64,000 bases of DNA. It comes from an uncultured Tenacibaculum sp. GTDB lineage: Bacteria > Bacteroidota > Bacteroidia > Flavobacteriales > Flavobacteriaceae. Position 1 is the first letter of the stretch, and the number at the start of each line of letters is the position of its first letter. The notes under the pieces are model-generated. The model did not search any database, was not told where the DNA came from, and saw only the letters and a program-made list of their open reading frames with translations. The stretch covers positions 62,001 through 126,000 of the forward strand of contig NZ_CANMLT010000006.1 in NCBI RefSeq assembly GCF_947498805.1. The letters are read 5' to 3'. The position numbers were made by a program, and so were the translations under genes. Shown piece by piece: positions 1 to 8,070 of the stretch.

Positions 1-804
1 GGTAAATTAAATGGTTTCCCGATTGTTTATTGTCATGGTTCTCAAAGTTCGAGATTAGAAATGCATTACGATCTTTCGTTTACTTTTAAAAACAACTTAA
101 GAGTAATCACTATTGACAGACCTGGCCATGGATTATCAGATTTTAATTCGAACGGAACTATTTTAAGTTTCGCTAGCGACACTAAACAATTACTGGACTA
201 TTTGAAGGTTGATAAATTTTCTGCCGCGGGAATGTCCGCAGGCTCTCCTTTTGCCTTAGGCATAGCTTATTTATTTCCTAAAAACGTTTATAAAACTACA
301 ATAATCAATGGTTTTGCTCCATATACTAAAGAAAGTAAGCAGCATCTATCAAAAGAAGTCAAATTAATGTTGAGCTTCGCAAAATCATTTCCTTTTTTGT
401 TAAAACACTTACTGAAACTACAAGCAAAACAAGTAGCTAAGAACCCCCAAAAATCACTTCAACATTTTTTAAAAATCATGAGTGAACCCGATCAGAAAAT
501 CCTTAAAAACACTGCTGTAATAGAAGTTATTGAAGGCATGTATAAGGAAGCTTTTAGAAATGGAAGCAAAGGTATTGCTTATGAAATAGCAAATATTTTA
601 GTAAAAGACTGGGGGTTTAAACTAAATGAGATTCCAGTTCCTATTGCTTTTTGGTGTGGAATAAAAGATAATAATGTACCCTATGAATGGACTGAATTAA
701 TGGCATATAGAACAAACAAGGTTACCTTAAACAAATGCCTTAATGAAGGACATCTATTATTGTTTAATCATGCTGAAGAAATATTCATAGATTTATCAGT
801 ATAA
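1..804 (+). CDS. Alpha/beta hydrolase, 5' end outside window
   Basis: The reading frame is open from base 1, so the start codon lies upstream; the first in-frame ATG at 61 is internal. Residues encoded at about 34-54 (YCHGSQSS) look like the oxyanion-hole HG segment. The nucleophile elbow GMSAG has its Ser codon at 235-237, an acid candidate lies in the WCGIKDNN segment, and the last His lies in NEGHLLL. This is a full alpha/beta hydrolase triad, so the enzyme is probably a soluble hydrolase or esterase. The substrate cannot be told. It is followed 45 bp downstream by a second hydrolase gene on the same strand. Confidence 0.8.
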   Translation, partial: GKLNGFPIVYCHGSQSSRLEMHYDLSFTFKNNLRVITIDRPGHGLSDFNSNGTILSFASDTKQLLDYLKVDKFSAAGMSAGSPFALGIAYLFPKNVYKTTIINGFAPYTKESKQHLSKEVKLMLSFAKSFPFLLKHLLKLQAKQVAKNPQKSLQHFLKIMSEPDQKILKNTAVIEVIEGMYKEAFRNGSKGIAYEIANILVKDWGFKLNEIPVPIAFWCGIKDNNVPYEWTELMAYRTNKVTLNKCLNEGHLLLFNHAEEIFIDLSV

Positions 805-848
805 AATGAATACATCATAATTATTAAAAAAACATATCTTATTGAATC

Positions 849-1730
849 ATGTCAAAATCGTTATCATACTATCTACTCTTACTCGCATTAAAGTTAAAAG
901 GAGTAAAAAAGAATTTCAGTAAGTCTCCAATTGATTATATGAAGATTCGTAAAGAAGATGTACACAAACCAAAAGGCTTTTTTTCCAAAACCTATATATT
1001 AAATAAATTTAATATACTTGAAACTCTAGTAACTGAAATAGGCAAAAATGAGCACGCTATCAACTTACTAATTTATATCCCTGGAGGTGCTTTTATTTCG
1101 GGTCCTGCTCAACATCATTGGGATTCTGCTCAAAAAATTATTAGCAACAAGAAGTACAAAGTTTGGATGTGTGATTATCCAAAATCACCAGAAAACAAAA
1201 TATTGAAAATATCAGAGAATATAGATGCTATATATACTAGTGCTTTAGAACAATTTCAAGCAAACAAAATTTCTTTTATTGGAGATTCTGTTGGAGCAAC
1301 TTTAATAACTAGTTTAATTCAAAGACTCGTTATTAAAAACGTAGCATTACCTAATAAAATTATCCTTATTACCCCTGTTATGGATGCTAGTATGTCTAAC
1401 CCAGAAATTGAAAGAATTAATAAAATTGATCCAATGCTTTCTAAGAATGGAGTACTAAGTGCTAAGAAAATGTGTATTGATAACAATGATTTAAAAAATG
1501 TAATGATTTCTCCTTTGCATGGTAGCTTTAAAGTGTTTCCAAATACTATTTTATTTCTTGCTGAAAATGACATAATGTATCCAGATGGTAAATTAGCTGC
1601 TCAAAAAATGAAAAAAAATAATGTCGAGCTTAGGGTAATTATAGGAGATGGTATGCCGCATATATGGCCGCTTTTACCAATAATGAAAGAAGCGAAAATC
1701 TCTTTTAATGAAATTATTCGATTACTTTAA
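849..1730 (+). CDS. Alpha/beta hydrolase (acetyl esterase/lipase-like)
   Basis: The 293-residue protein has an alpha/beta hydrolase fold of the hormone-sensitive-lipase/acetylesterase type. The oxyanion-hole segment YIPGGAF lies near residues 76-82 in place of HGGGF, and the nucleophile elbow GDSVG is at 145-149 with Ser147. The acid is probably in ENDIMYPDG and the His in GMPHIWP near residue 270. The N-terminal 20 residues are hydrophobic and could act as a membrane anchor. It lies just downstream of another hydrolase and just outside the tRNA-bounded accessory block. The substrate is unknown; a short-chain ester is the usual type for the family. Confidence 0.8.
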   Translation: MSKSLSYYLLLLALKLKGVKKNFSKSPIDYMKIRKEDVHKPKGFFSKTYILNKFNILETLVTEIGKNEHAINLLIYIPGGAFISGPAQHHWDSAQKIISNKKYKVWMCDYPKSPENKILKISENIDAIYTSALEQFQANKISFIGDSVGATLITSLIQRLVIKNVALPNKIILITPVMDASMSNPEIERINKIDPMLSKNGVLSAKKMCIDNNDLKNVMISPLHGSFKVFPNTILFLAENDIMYPDGKLAAQKMKKNNVELRVIIGDGMPHIWPLLPIMKEAKISFNEIIRLL

Positions 1731-1833
1731 GTCCGCTATAATATATAACCAACCTTTTAACTTAAAGTTTTAAAATTTCAGAAATTAAGATGCCTCCAAT
1801 ATACATTCTAGATTTAACCATGATCCAGGCATA

Positions 1834-1865
1834 AAAAAAACGATTGTAAAACAATCGGTTTTTTT
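1834..1865 (-). terminator. Intrinsic terminator behind tRNA-fMet copy 1
   Basis: The stem CGATTGT/ACAATCG (1841-1847 with 1851-1857, loop AAA) is flanked by A-runs and T-runs, so it ends in a U-tract when read on the minus strand. It lies directly 3' of the tRNA gene. The same hairpin follows the second tRNA copy at 8724-8756, but this copy has lost one G-C pair at the base. Confidence 0.75.
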
Positions 1866-1867
1866 AG

Positions 1868-1940
1868 TAGCGGGAACAGGACTCGAACCTGTGACCTTCG
1901 AGTTATGAGCCCGACGAGCTGCCTACTGCTCTATCTCGCG
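1868..1940 (-). tRNA. tRNA-fMet (CAT), degenerate copy 1
   Basis: This is a 73-nt cloverleaf without encoded CCA. The anticodon loop CTCATAA gives CAT. Position 1 is C facing U at position 72, an unpaired end typical of initiator tRNA. Compared with the copy at 8758-8830 it has two changes, both in stems. The acceptor stem reads CGCGAGA against TCCCGCT, giving an A-C mismatch. The anticodon stem pairs TCGGG with CTCGA, so one of the three conserved G-C pairs becomes G-U. The upstream box TGTATTTG (1959-1952) is one base off TAnnTTTG. It may be a decaying duplicate. The rest of 1731-2178 holds nothing else I recognise. Confidence 0.85.
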
Positions 1941-2178
1941 ATTTGTGGTTGCAAATACACATATTTTCTCCAGTTAAATCCTGATAAATTTTAATTTTTA
2001 AAAAAATCTAAAACTAATCATTATCACCTTAAAAGAGCTCCTCATTCAAATAATATAATAAAAATAGAAATCAATTTTGATATTTTAATAACCATATTCA
2101 AAAAGAATAATTATTATCCCATTTACTTCATAATACTATTCTATTCGGTATAAATGAAAAATTCAAATACAAATTGTA

Positions 2179-3786
2179 TTATCTCTCTACAAAATTCTTC
2201 GCCATCATAAAAGCATTGTAAGCATTTACTACCTTTCCAGACTTTGACAATTCAGAGAAAGGAATTAGTTTTTCAGCACCATCTTCTTGACTAAATGGAA
2301 TATTAACTTCATAGGAAGTGCCTGAATCCATCAATATTTGCTTTACCTGTTTAGCCGAAAGACTTGGGTAATAAGAGCGTATAATTGCAGCAATAGCAGA
2401 AACAATAGGAGCCGCATAAGATGTACCACTAGATTCTGTATAATTATTATTAGGAGAAAAAGTTGATATCTTTTTTGAAGGTGCAAAAATATCCACATTC
2501 TTTTTACCATAGTTGTAATTGCCTGTGAAGATACTCTTATCTGTGAATTTTGTGCATCCTCCTACTACTATCATATTATCTACCAATTCCCTCCCGAGTT
2601 TATTATTATCATTTGGAAACCTAACTACCCTATCCAAATTCACCCCTTCATTACCAGCTGATTTTACGATAAGCACATCCTTTTTCTCAGCATACCTAAG
2701 AGCATTGTCTACAAATTCTTTATTTATGGAAAATGATTTTGTTTGACTTAAATTAATAACTTTAGCTCCATTGTCTACGGCATAACGAATGGCTAGAGCC
2801 GTATCTTTATCTGTAGGATCACCTATACCAGTAATACATAAAGGCATGATTTTAATTGGCATAAAAACTTCATGAGTTTCTTTTATATCTTGTAAAGCAC
2901 TAATAATGACTCCTGACACTTCTGTTCCATGATCTATTTTATGAGTAACACTAGAAAATAAAGGGCTACCATACTTAGTATCATTAATATCATAAATATC
3001 ATCACCAATCTGTTCTCTATTGTCATAATCTAAATTTAAACAGCTTGTTAAGGAATTTCTTTTATGATTTAAAAAATCAATAAATTCCTTATATGGATAC
3101 CCGTCTTCATGCATTTTTTTCACATATGAAATACACGTTTTCAAGAGAGTATCTTTAGATTTAAGCGCATTTATATTATGCAAAGTAAGTTGCTTCTTTT
3201 GAAACGCTTTTTTTAACGTATCCATACAAAACACATAACCTGGTTCCGCCGCTTTATATGGGCCTATTTCCTCTTTTAATGTTTTATCGATTTTATCATA
3301 GGATTTTTTTACAGAATCATATGAAAAAAACACTTTTTTTTGTTCCTTTAGTTTAGTTATTTCTTTTTCTGAAAACTTTCGAAGAATTCTTGTCTCTTCT
3401 ATTAATGTATATTCTAAACTCGAACCATCCTTTTTTTTTCCTAAAAAATTCCAACCATGTACATCATCTACATAGCCATTATCATCATTATCTACACTAT
3501 CATTTGACTCTTCTTTTTTATTTAACCATAAAAAGTCTTTGAAATTTTCATGATAAATATCTATATCTGAATCTAAAACCGCCACGATCACCTCTTTCTT
3601 AATCTTTTTTGAATTAGTAGCAATTTGATTAAAAAGTTTAATAAAGTCTGTGCTAGCCAAACTATCATTTTTCTCTTTCATCCACCAATTTTTATTAATT
3701 TCTAAAGATTTTGAATTAGTAGTCTGAGCCAATGATGTACTGAAACTCAGAATGGAAATTAAAATATATAACAGTTTAAACTTCAT
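2179..3786 (-). CDS. S8 subtilisin-like serine protease, secreted
   Basis: The 535-residue protein has an N-terminal Sec signal peptide (about 1-20, ending SLA). The catalytic triad of subtilases is visible: Asp72 in VAVLDSDID, His286 in DHGTEVSGV and Ser456 in GTSYAAP. The Asp-His spacing of about 214 residues is far longer than in classical subtilisins, so there is a large insertion. It begins with an Asn/Asp-rich segment and a VDDVHGWNF motif that I associate with Bacteroidota S8 enzymes. The gene follows the double-glycine leader peptide gene on the same strand, separated by a strong hairpin. A role in maturing or degrading that peptide is possible, but a general secreted protease is equally compatible. 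Confidence 0.9.
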   Translation of the reverse strand: MKFKLLYILISILSFSTSLAQTTNSKSLEINKNWWMKEKNDSLASTDFIKLFNQIATNSKKIKKEVIVAVLDSDIDIYHENFKDFLWLNKKEESNDSVDNDDNGYVDDVHGWNFLGKKKDGSSLEYTLIEETRILRKFSEKEITKLKEQKKVFFSYDSVKKSYDKIDKTLKEEIGPYKAAEPGYVFCMDTLKKAFQKKQLTLHNINALKSKDTLLKTCISYVKKMHEDGYPYKEFIDFLNHKRNSLTSCLNLDYDNREQIGDDIYDINDTKYGSPLFSSVTHKIDHGTEVSGVIISALQDIKETHEVFMPIKIMPLCITGIGDPTDKDTALAIRYAVDNGAKVINLSQTKSFSINKEFVDNALRYAEKKDVLIVKSAGNEGVNLDRVVRFPNDNNKLGRELVDNMIVVGGCTKFTDKSIFTGNYNYGKKNVDIFAPSKKISTFSPNNNYTESSGTSYAAPIVSAIAAIIRSYYPSLSAKQVKQILMDSGTSYEVNIPFSQEDGAEKLIPFSELSKSGKVVNAYNAFMMAKNFVER

Positions 3787-3802
3787 AAATAATATTTAGG
3801 TT

Positions 3803-3845
3803 AAAAATAATTATTGTCTAGTTATAAAACTAGACAATAATTATT
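3803..3845 (-). terminator. Strong hairpin between leader-peptide and subtilase genes
   Basis: A perfect 18-bp inverted repeat (3806-3823 with 3828-3845, loop ATAA) is followed on the minus strand by five U. It lies 20 bp after the peptide gene and 20 bp before the protease start codon. It can act as a terminator or partial attenuator that gives more peptide mRNA than protease mRNA. Confidence 0.7.
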
Positions 3846-3864
3846 AAAATTTTAGGACTCAAAA

Positions 3865-4071
3865 TTAATTACCTGAACTACTTGAACTACTACCTGTACC
3901 TGGAATAGGAATCCCTAAAATAGTAATAGGTTTCTTTTTCTTATCATCCTCTTCATTGTCCTTCTTATCTTTATCTCCTGGCCCAATTAATTCTCCATCA
4001 CCTCCTTTAATATGATGCAATCCGATTACTTTGAATATTTCGAAATCCTTAATTTTTTTTGTAGTTTCCAT
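3865..4071 (-). CDS. Double-glycine leader peptide (candidate RiPP/bacteriocin-like precursor)
   Basis: The 68-residue product starts METTKKIKDFEIF and carries the leader signature IKGG at residues 21-24. This is the leader type of Bacteroidota natural-product precursors, normally cut after GG by a C39-domain transporter. The presumed core of 44 residues has a highly charged Lys/Asp/Glu stretch, then a hydrophobic ITILGIPIPG segment and a Ser run near the C-terminus. There is no Cys in it. I chose the start at 4071: the earlier in-frame ATG at 4116 lies upstream of a TACTTTG promoter-like box at 4110-4104. No modification enzyme or C39 transporter is next to it. It lies between a membrane-anchored AraC regulator and a subtilase on the same strand. 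Confidence 0.65.
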   Translation of the reverse strand: METTKKIKDFEIFKVIGLHHIKGGDGELIGPGDKDKKDNEEDDKKKKPITILGIPIPGTGSSSSSSGN

Positions 4072-4200
4072 AGTAATAAAATATTTATGATTAAATTCTA
4101 TCGCAAAGTACTTCAAAAAACTAAATTCTTAACACGTTAAAATTCAAACAGTAGTCTTAATTTTAAAAAAACGACACATAAAAAGCTCAAAACCAGACAA

Positions 4201-5931
4201 CTAACACTCGTCCTTTAATTTACAAACAAAGTCTGAAGGATACATCCCTGTTGTATTTTTAAAAGCTTTAGAAAACGGCTCTGCATTTTTAAACCCTACT
4301 TCATTAGCCATCGCTTGTACAGAAAAATTCTTAAAAGAACGATCGTTTCTTAGTTTATCTAATGCAAGTTCAATACGTAAGTCATTAACATAATTTCTAA
4401 AACTCTTACCATAAAAATGTTTAATTACTCTTCCTAAATAATTAGCATTAGTATTTATTTTTTTTGCAACTGATGTACTCGTGATATTTTTATCTGTAAA
4501 AAGTAATTTCTTCTCAAAGTTATCTAATGATTTTAAGATCTCATTTGCCACCTCCTTAGCAATTCCTAACTCTACTTGCTCTTCTGAAGTATCTAAATTG
4601 GTATTTGTCTCATTTACTCCTAGTTTTTGTTTTTTAAGAATAATTTTATCGAATTTATCCTGATACTGCTTTTGTAATTTCTTTCTTCGTCTTATTTCAT
4701 AGACAAACAAACCAGAAACTAAAAACAGCAAAAACAACCAGAAATACAATCTTTTTTGAGATTTATCAAGTAACGATTCTAGATACTTTTTCTCATTAAT
4801 TAATATAGGCTCATCTATTCCTTTTACTATACCTTCGTATATAAATGCATAGTTTTTATGTGTAATACTATCAAATCTTATCAATCTTTCAACATAATAT
4901 AATTGTTTGATAGTATTTTTCTCCTTTTTATAATGTGAAATTAGTTTCTCATAGCCAGACCTTACAGGAGGATAAATATCTCCTAATATACTATAAATAC
5001 TATCCATACGATTCAGATCTTTTATCCCTTCATTTTCTTTTCCTAACTCAAGTTTAGACAAACCTATTACATAATAGCAAACTGCTATGCTTTTTAAATT
5101 TTCTGAGTTTTTAAATTCTGGAATCGCTTTTTGAGCACTATCAATAGCCAGTTCATATTGCTTTTTATCAAAATGAACTTCCGCCATATTTAACCTAACC
5201 TTATTTATATATTCTTTTGCCCATTCATACTCTCCATATTTTTGAACTTCCTTATTTATTGTTATCGCAGAATCTAACTTTTTATTCAATCTAAAAGCAT
5301 TCGATAATAAGTGTAAGGTGTTTAAGTATGAAGACCCTATTTTAGCACTAACCGTATCAGCTTGATTATCAACAACTTCTTTCAAGTACTTATAACTACT
5401 TCGAAAAGCATTTAAGGCTTCTTTATATTTTCCAATCCTTTCCTTGAGAATACCTAAACTAATATTAGAGGAATTTTCATATTTTTTCAATCCAGCCTTT
5501 TTTGCCACCCTATAAGCTTCAATTTCATTCGCAAGAGCTTTTTTAAAATTTCTCTTTCTACTATAGTAACTTCCCTTATCGTTATAGGCAGACCATAACC
5601 AATCACTTGCATTAATTAAAGTTGAATACTTTATTAAACTATCATTGTATTTAAAATGGCGATCTTTCTCTTCATATGCAATTATATAATAACCAGTAGC
5701 TATTTTTAAAGTATCTTGATCTTTATAAGCTTTATCTAAAAATGCTTTAGCATACAGGTCATAAAGTGTATCGTTTTCTCTACTATAATAGAAATATGTA
5801 TATAACTCTTCATATGACTTATCTTTTAGAGTATCTTTAAGTTGTTTTTTTGAACCTTCTTGACATACACCACAAACAGCATTTAGAAAAAAAATAAACA
5901 AAAATGATGTTAATTTCAATTTCTTAATCAT
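4201..5931 (-). CDS. TPR-transmembrane-AraC regulator
   Basis: The 576-residue protein begins with a signal sequence (about 1-23). A helical tetratricopeptide-like region follows up to about residue 390, then one transmembrane helix near 395-413 (YFWLFLLFLVSGLF) with a basic stop-transfer. A linker leads to a C-terminal AraC-type DNA-binding domain in the last 100 residues, with the second helix-turn-helix ending in VGFKNAEPFSKAFKNTTGMYPSDF. This architecture is common in Bacteroidota: a periplasmic sensor part and cytoplasmic DNA binding in one chain. It is the first gene of a minus-strand series that continues with the leader peptide and the subtilase, so it may control them. Confidence 0.85.
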   Translation of the reverse strand: MIKKLKLTSFLFIFFLNAVCGVCQEGSKKQLKDTLKDKSYEELYTYFYYSRENDTLYDLYAKAFLDKAYKDQDTLKIATGYYIIAYEEKDRHFKYNDSLIKYSTLINASDWLWSAYNDKGSYYSRKRNFKKALANEIEAYRVAKKAGLKKYENSSNISLGILKERIGKYKEALNAFRSSYKYLKEVVDNQADTVSAKIGSSYLNTLHLLSNAFRLNKKLDSAITINKEVQKYGEYEWAKEYINKVRLNMAEVHFDKKQYELAIDSAQKAIPEFKNSENLKSIAVCYYVIGLSKLELGKENEGIKDLNRMDSIYSILGDIYPPVRSGYEKLISHYKKEKNTIKQLYYVERLIRFDSITHKNYAFIYEGIVKGIDEPILINEKKYLESLLDKSQKRLYFWLFLLFLVSGLFVYEIRRRKKLQKQYQDKFDKIILKKQKLGVNETNTNLDTSEEQVELGIAKEVANEILKSLDNFEKKLLFTDKNITSTSVAKKINTNANYLGRVIKHFYGKSFRNYVNDLRIELALDKLRNDRSFKNFSVQAMANEVGFKNAEPFSKAFKNTTGMYPSDFVCKLKDEC

Positions 5932-6358
5932 ATCTTTTTTACAATTGAGTAGGTTTATATTAAAAATTTTCTACAAATATATAATTTACCTATAACAAAT
6001 AAATCTCCCTAGAGTTACCAAGTAATTCACTCATTTCTACACTATCTTTTTTTTAAAAATCCGTGTCAGTATTTTTAAAATTCAGCGTAAGGTCACTTTT
6101 TTTTACTCTTTTTCCAGTTTTTATTTGCAGTGTGATTCGGTAACAAGGGAAAGTTGATATGAATACAAATCACAATTAGTAAAATGAAAAATACTAAAAA
6201 TGATCTGTATAGATAGAAAAATATTTTTGCAAAAATTGTCATAAAACTATGGGTGACATTAAAAAAATCATAGAATAAAGTAACTTTTAAACGTTTAGAA
6301 ACATGACTCAAATTTTATTAATCATTCTCATAACGTTTATTCAAATAATTTTAAAAAA
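5932..6358. promoter_or_regulatory. Divergent intergenic region with candidate promoters
   Basis: This 427-bp AT-rich spacer separates the minus-strand regulator/subtilase module from the plus-strand peptide module. A plus-strand TATTTTTG at 6222-6229 fits the TAnnTTTG consensus and would leave a 5' leader of about 120 nt before the peptide gene at 6359. A minus-strand frame at 6093-6311 is low-complexity and I do not call it a gene. I see no other structured element. Confidence 0.4.
5974..5981 (-). promoter_or_regulatory. Candidate -7 element (TATATTTG) for the AraC regulator gene
   Basis: TATATTTG matches the TAnnTTTG -7 consensus of Bacteroidota. It lies 43 bp before the ATG at 5931 on the minus strand. 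No clear -33 element is visible. Confidence 0.45.
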
Positions 6359-6637
6359 ATGAAAGTTAAAAAAGCAATTTTAGGTTTAAGTTTAAGTTTA
6401 GGACTTCTATTTTCAATGAGCACAGTACAAGAACAAACATCTGCAAATGCTGGTTGGGCTGTTGCTAAATATGCTCTTGGAGATGGTGGTGGAACTCAAG
6501 CTTTTATGCAAGCGGCAGGAGCTACAGGAGGAGCTGCGGCAGCTGCTTGGTATGGGGCTCAAGAAGGAGCTAAATTTGGGGCATTTGTTGGTGGACCTTG
6601 GGGCTTAGCAATTGGAGCAGGATTAGGAGCTCTTTAA
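6359..6637 (+). CDS. Sec-exported Gly/Ala-rich peptide, bacteriocin-like precursor
   Basis: The 92-residue product has a textbook signal peptide: MKVKK, a hydrophobic LGLSLSLGLLF core, and a SANA cleavage site after residue 31. The predicted mature part is 61 residues, starting GWAVAKY. It has no Cys, is very rich in Gly and Ala, and its last 23 residues contain successive GxxxG motifs (GAKFG, GGPWG, GLAIG). Small hydrophobic Gly-rich peptides with GxxxG motifs are typical of pore-forming class II or circular bacteriocins. It is the first gene of a plus-strand set with an M48 protease, a SpoIIM-like protein and a membrane protein. Function as an antimicrobial is inferred; I do not recognise the peptide itself. 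Confidence 0.7.
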   Translation: MKVKKAILGLSLSLGLLFSMSTVQEQTSANAGWAVAKYALGDGGGTQAFMQAAGATGGAAAAAWYGAQEGAKFGAFVGGPWGLAIGAGLGAL

Positions 6638-6650
6638 TCAAATATGTTTT

Positions 6651-6682
6651 ATCCTTTAAGAACCTTTGAGTTCTTAAAGGAT
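6651..6682 (+). terminator. Stem-loop between peptide and M48 protease genes
   Basis: A perfect 12-bp stem (ATCCTTTAAGAA with TTCTTAAAGGAT, loop of 8) lies 13 bp after the peptide stop and 21 bp before the protease start. The following ACTTTT is a weak U-tract. It probably acts as a leaky terminator or a stabilising 3' hairpin that raises peptide mRNA over the downstream genes. Confidence 0.6.
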
Positions 6683-6703
6683 AACTTTTAAAAATTATAA
6701 ATA

Positions 6704-7564
6704 ATGAAGTATTTGCTTTTTTCTTTAATTTTTATTTTTAGTATTAATATATTCAAAATTATACTGGCCATTATAGCTTCAAGTTTTTACAATGAAGATA
6801 TATTCAAGAACATTAATTTAAGACCCAAATTTATTATAACTGAATTTTTAGTTTTATCAATTATACTCTCAATATCTTTATTCATCCTTGAAAACTATTT
6901 TATTTCTACTCATACTATAGCTCTTTTTTCTATATTTTTAATGTCATTAATACCTAGCTATAACTTTATAATCTCTCCTCTGAAATATATTTTTTCAGGA
7001 GGATTGCACAAAAAAAACAAAGAGCTTGAAAAAGTTATTAAAAGCAAAGGGTTTGATTACAACATAGTTATTATTAATGCTAATGTCGTAAATGCATATG
7101 CCACCGGTATTTTACCATTTTCTAAAACAATACTTATAGGTAAGAATCTAAAAGATAATATGACTGATGAAAGTTTATTATCGATAATATATCATGAAAT
7201 AGGTCATTTAAAACTTAATCATTTATTAAAGCATTACTTCATAAACATTCTACTCTCTGTAGCCTCATTATTTATTTTTTTTATAAGAAACTACTATTTA
7301 GACCAAGTAGAACATACAATTTTTGAACCTTTATCTATTTTCATTCTAGGATTATTTATTGGCTTGTCTTTCTGGTATATTCCAGGTAAAATACAGTATA
7401 AATTAGAACTTGAAGCTGATTCGTTTGCTGCTAAAATAGTGGGTCCTGAAAAATTCAAAAAAGCTTTAATAGAATTAGATGTTCTTAGTTCAGGTGGAGT
7501 TAGTAAAGGAGGGATAACTCACCCTATACTCTCAAAAAGAATTGAAAATATTTATACAAAATGA
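6704..7564 (+). CDS. Membrane-embedded M48-type zinc metalloprotease
   Basis: The 286-residue protein has hydrophobic segments near residues 3-25, 45-65, 72-95 and 180-225. The zinc motif HEIGH is at residues 164-168, and the third-ligand motif ELEAD (Glu235, family form ExxAD) follows. This is the M48 (HtpX/Ste24) arrangement, with the active site facing the cytoplasmic side in known members. The stop overlaps the next start by 4 bp (ATGA), so it is translationally coupled to the SpoIIM-like gene. In this context it may process the small exported peptide or remove misprocessed forms. That role is an inference. Confidence 0.8.
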   Translation: MKYLLFSLIFIFSINIFKIILAIIASSFYNEDIFKNINLRPKFIITEFLVLSIILSISLFILENYFISTHTIALFSIFLMSLIPSYNFIISPLKYIFSGGLHKKNKELEKVIKSKGFDYNIVIINANVVNAYATGILPFSKTILIGKNLKDNMTDESLLSIIYHEIGHLKLNHLLKHYFINILLSVASLFIFFIRNYYLDQVEHTIFEPLSIFILGLFIGLSFWYIPGKIQYKLELEADSFAAKIVGPEKFKKALIELDVLSSGGVSKGGITHPILSKRIENIYTK

Positions 7565-8070
7565 AAAACTTTATCTTATCAATACTAATCGTTCTTAGTG
7601 GTTTTTTCTATTACACAGATTTTCAAACAAATGAACAAAATACTCTCACCGAAAATAACATAAAACTTAAAGTAAACTATAGCGCATCAAAAACCATTGA
7701 TTCAGACCTTAACTTTTTTGATATATTTATTAATAACCTAATAGTTGGTCTAATACTATCTGTATTTGGTTTTTTATCAGGTGGTCTTATTACAGTTGTT
7801 GTTCTTTTTTGGAACGGTTATATTCTAAGTATAATTTATGGCTTTGCCACTAAACTATTAAATTATCAAGAAATATTATACTACTCAAAACATATACCTC
7901 TTGAGTTTTTAGCTTTTTTACTTCTTTCTTCAATTGGTTTTAAAGGATTTCTTTTTTACAAAAAAACGTATACTCAAAAAAAACCGGACTTAGAAAGAAT
8001 ACCAAAAATCAAAGAGTTTATACTTCCTATAGCCTTACTTTTTATTGCATCAATAATTGAAACTTTATGA
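7561..8070 (+). CDS. SpoIIM (DUF95)-like membrane protein
   Basis: The 169-residue protein has an N-terminal hydrophobic segment and then a region that reads like the stage II sporulation protein M family: FINNLIVGL with a Gly-rich helix, a WNGYILSIIYG segment, and PLEFLAFLLLSSIGFKG near residues 118-134. The last segment ends with a hydrophobic helix. The organism is not a spore former. SpoIIM/DUF95 proteins also recur in circular bacteriocin gene clusters, where they are linked to maturation, export or self-protection. It overlaps both neighbours by 4 bp. Family assignment is by motif reading only. Confidence 0.65.
   Translation: MKNFILSILIVLSGFFYYTDFQTNEQNTLTENNIKLKVNYSASKTIDSDLNFFDIFINNLIVGLILSVFGFLSGGLITVVVLFWNGYILSIIYGFATKLLNYQEILYYSKHIPLEFLAFLLLSSIGFKGFLFYKKTYTQKKPDLERIPKIKEFILPIALLFIASIIETL

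Noticed and set aside
6093..6311. Minus-strand frame of 72 codons with a hydrophobic middle
   Set aside because: Low-complexity AT-rich sequence in the divergent promoter region, ending in a Lys run, with no neighbour coupling and no recognisable motif. It cannot be excluded fully.
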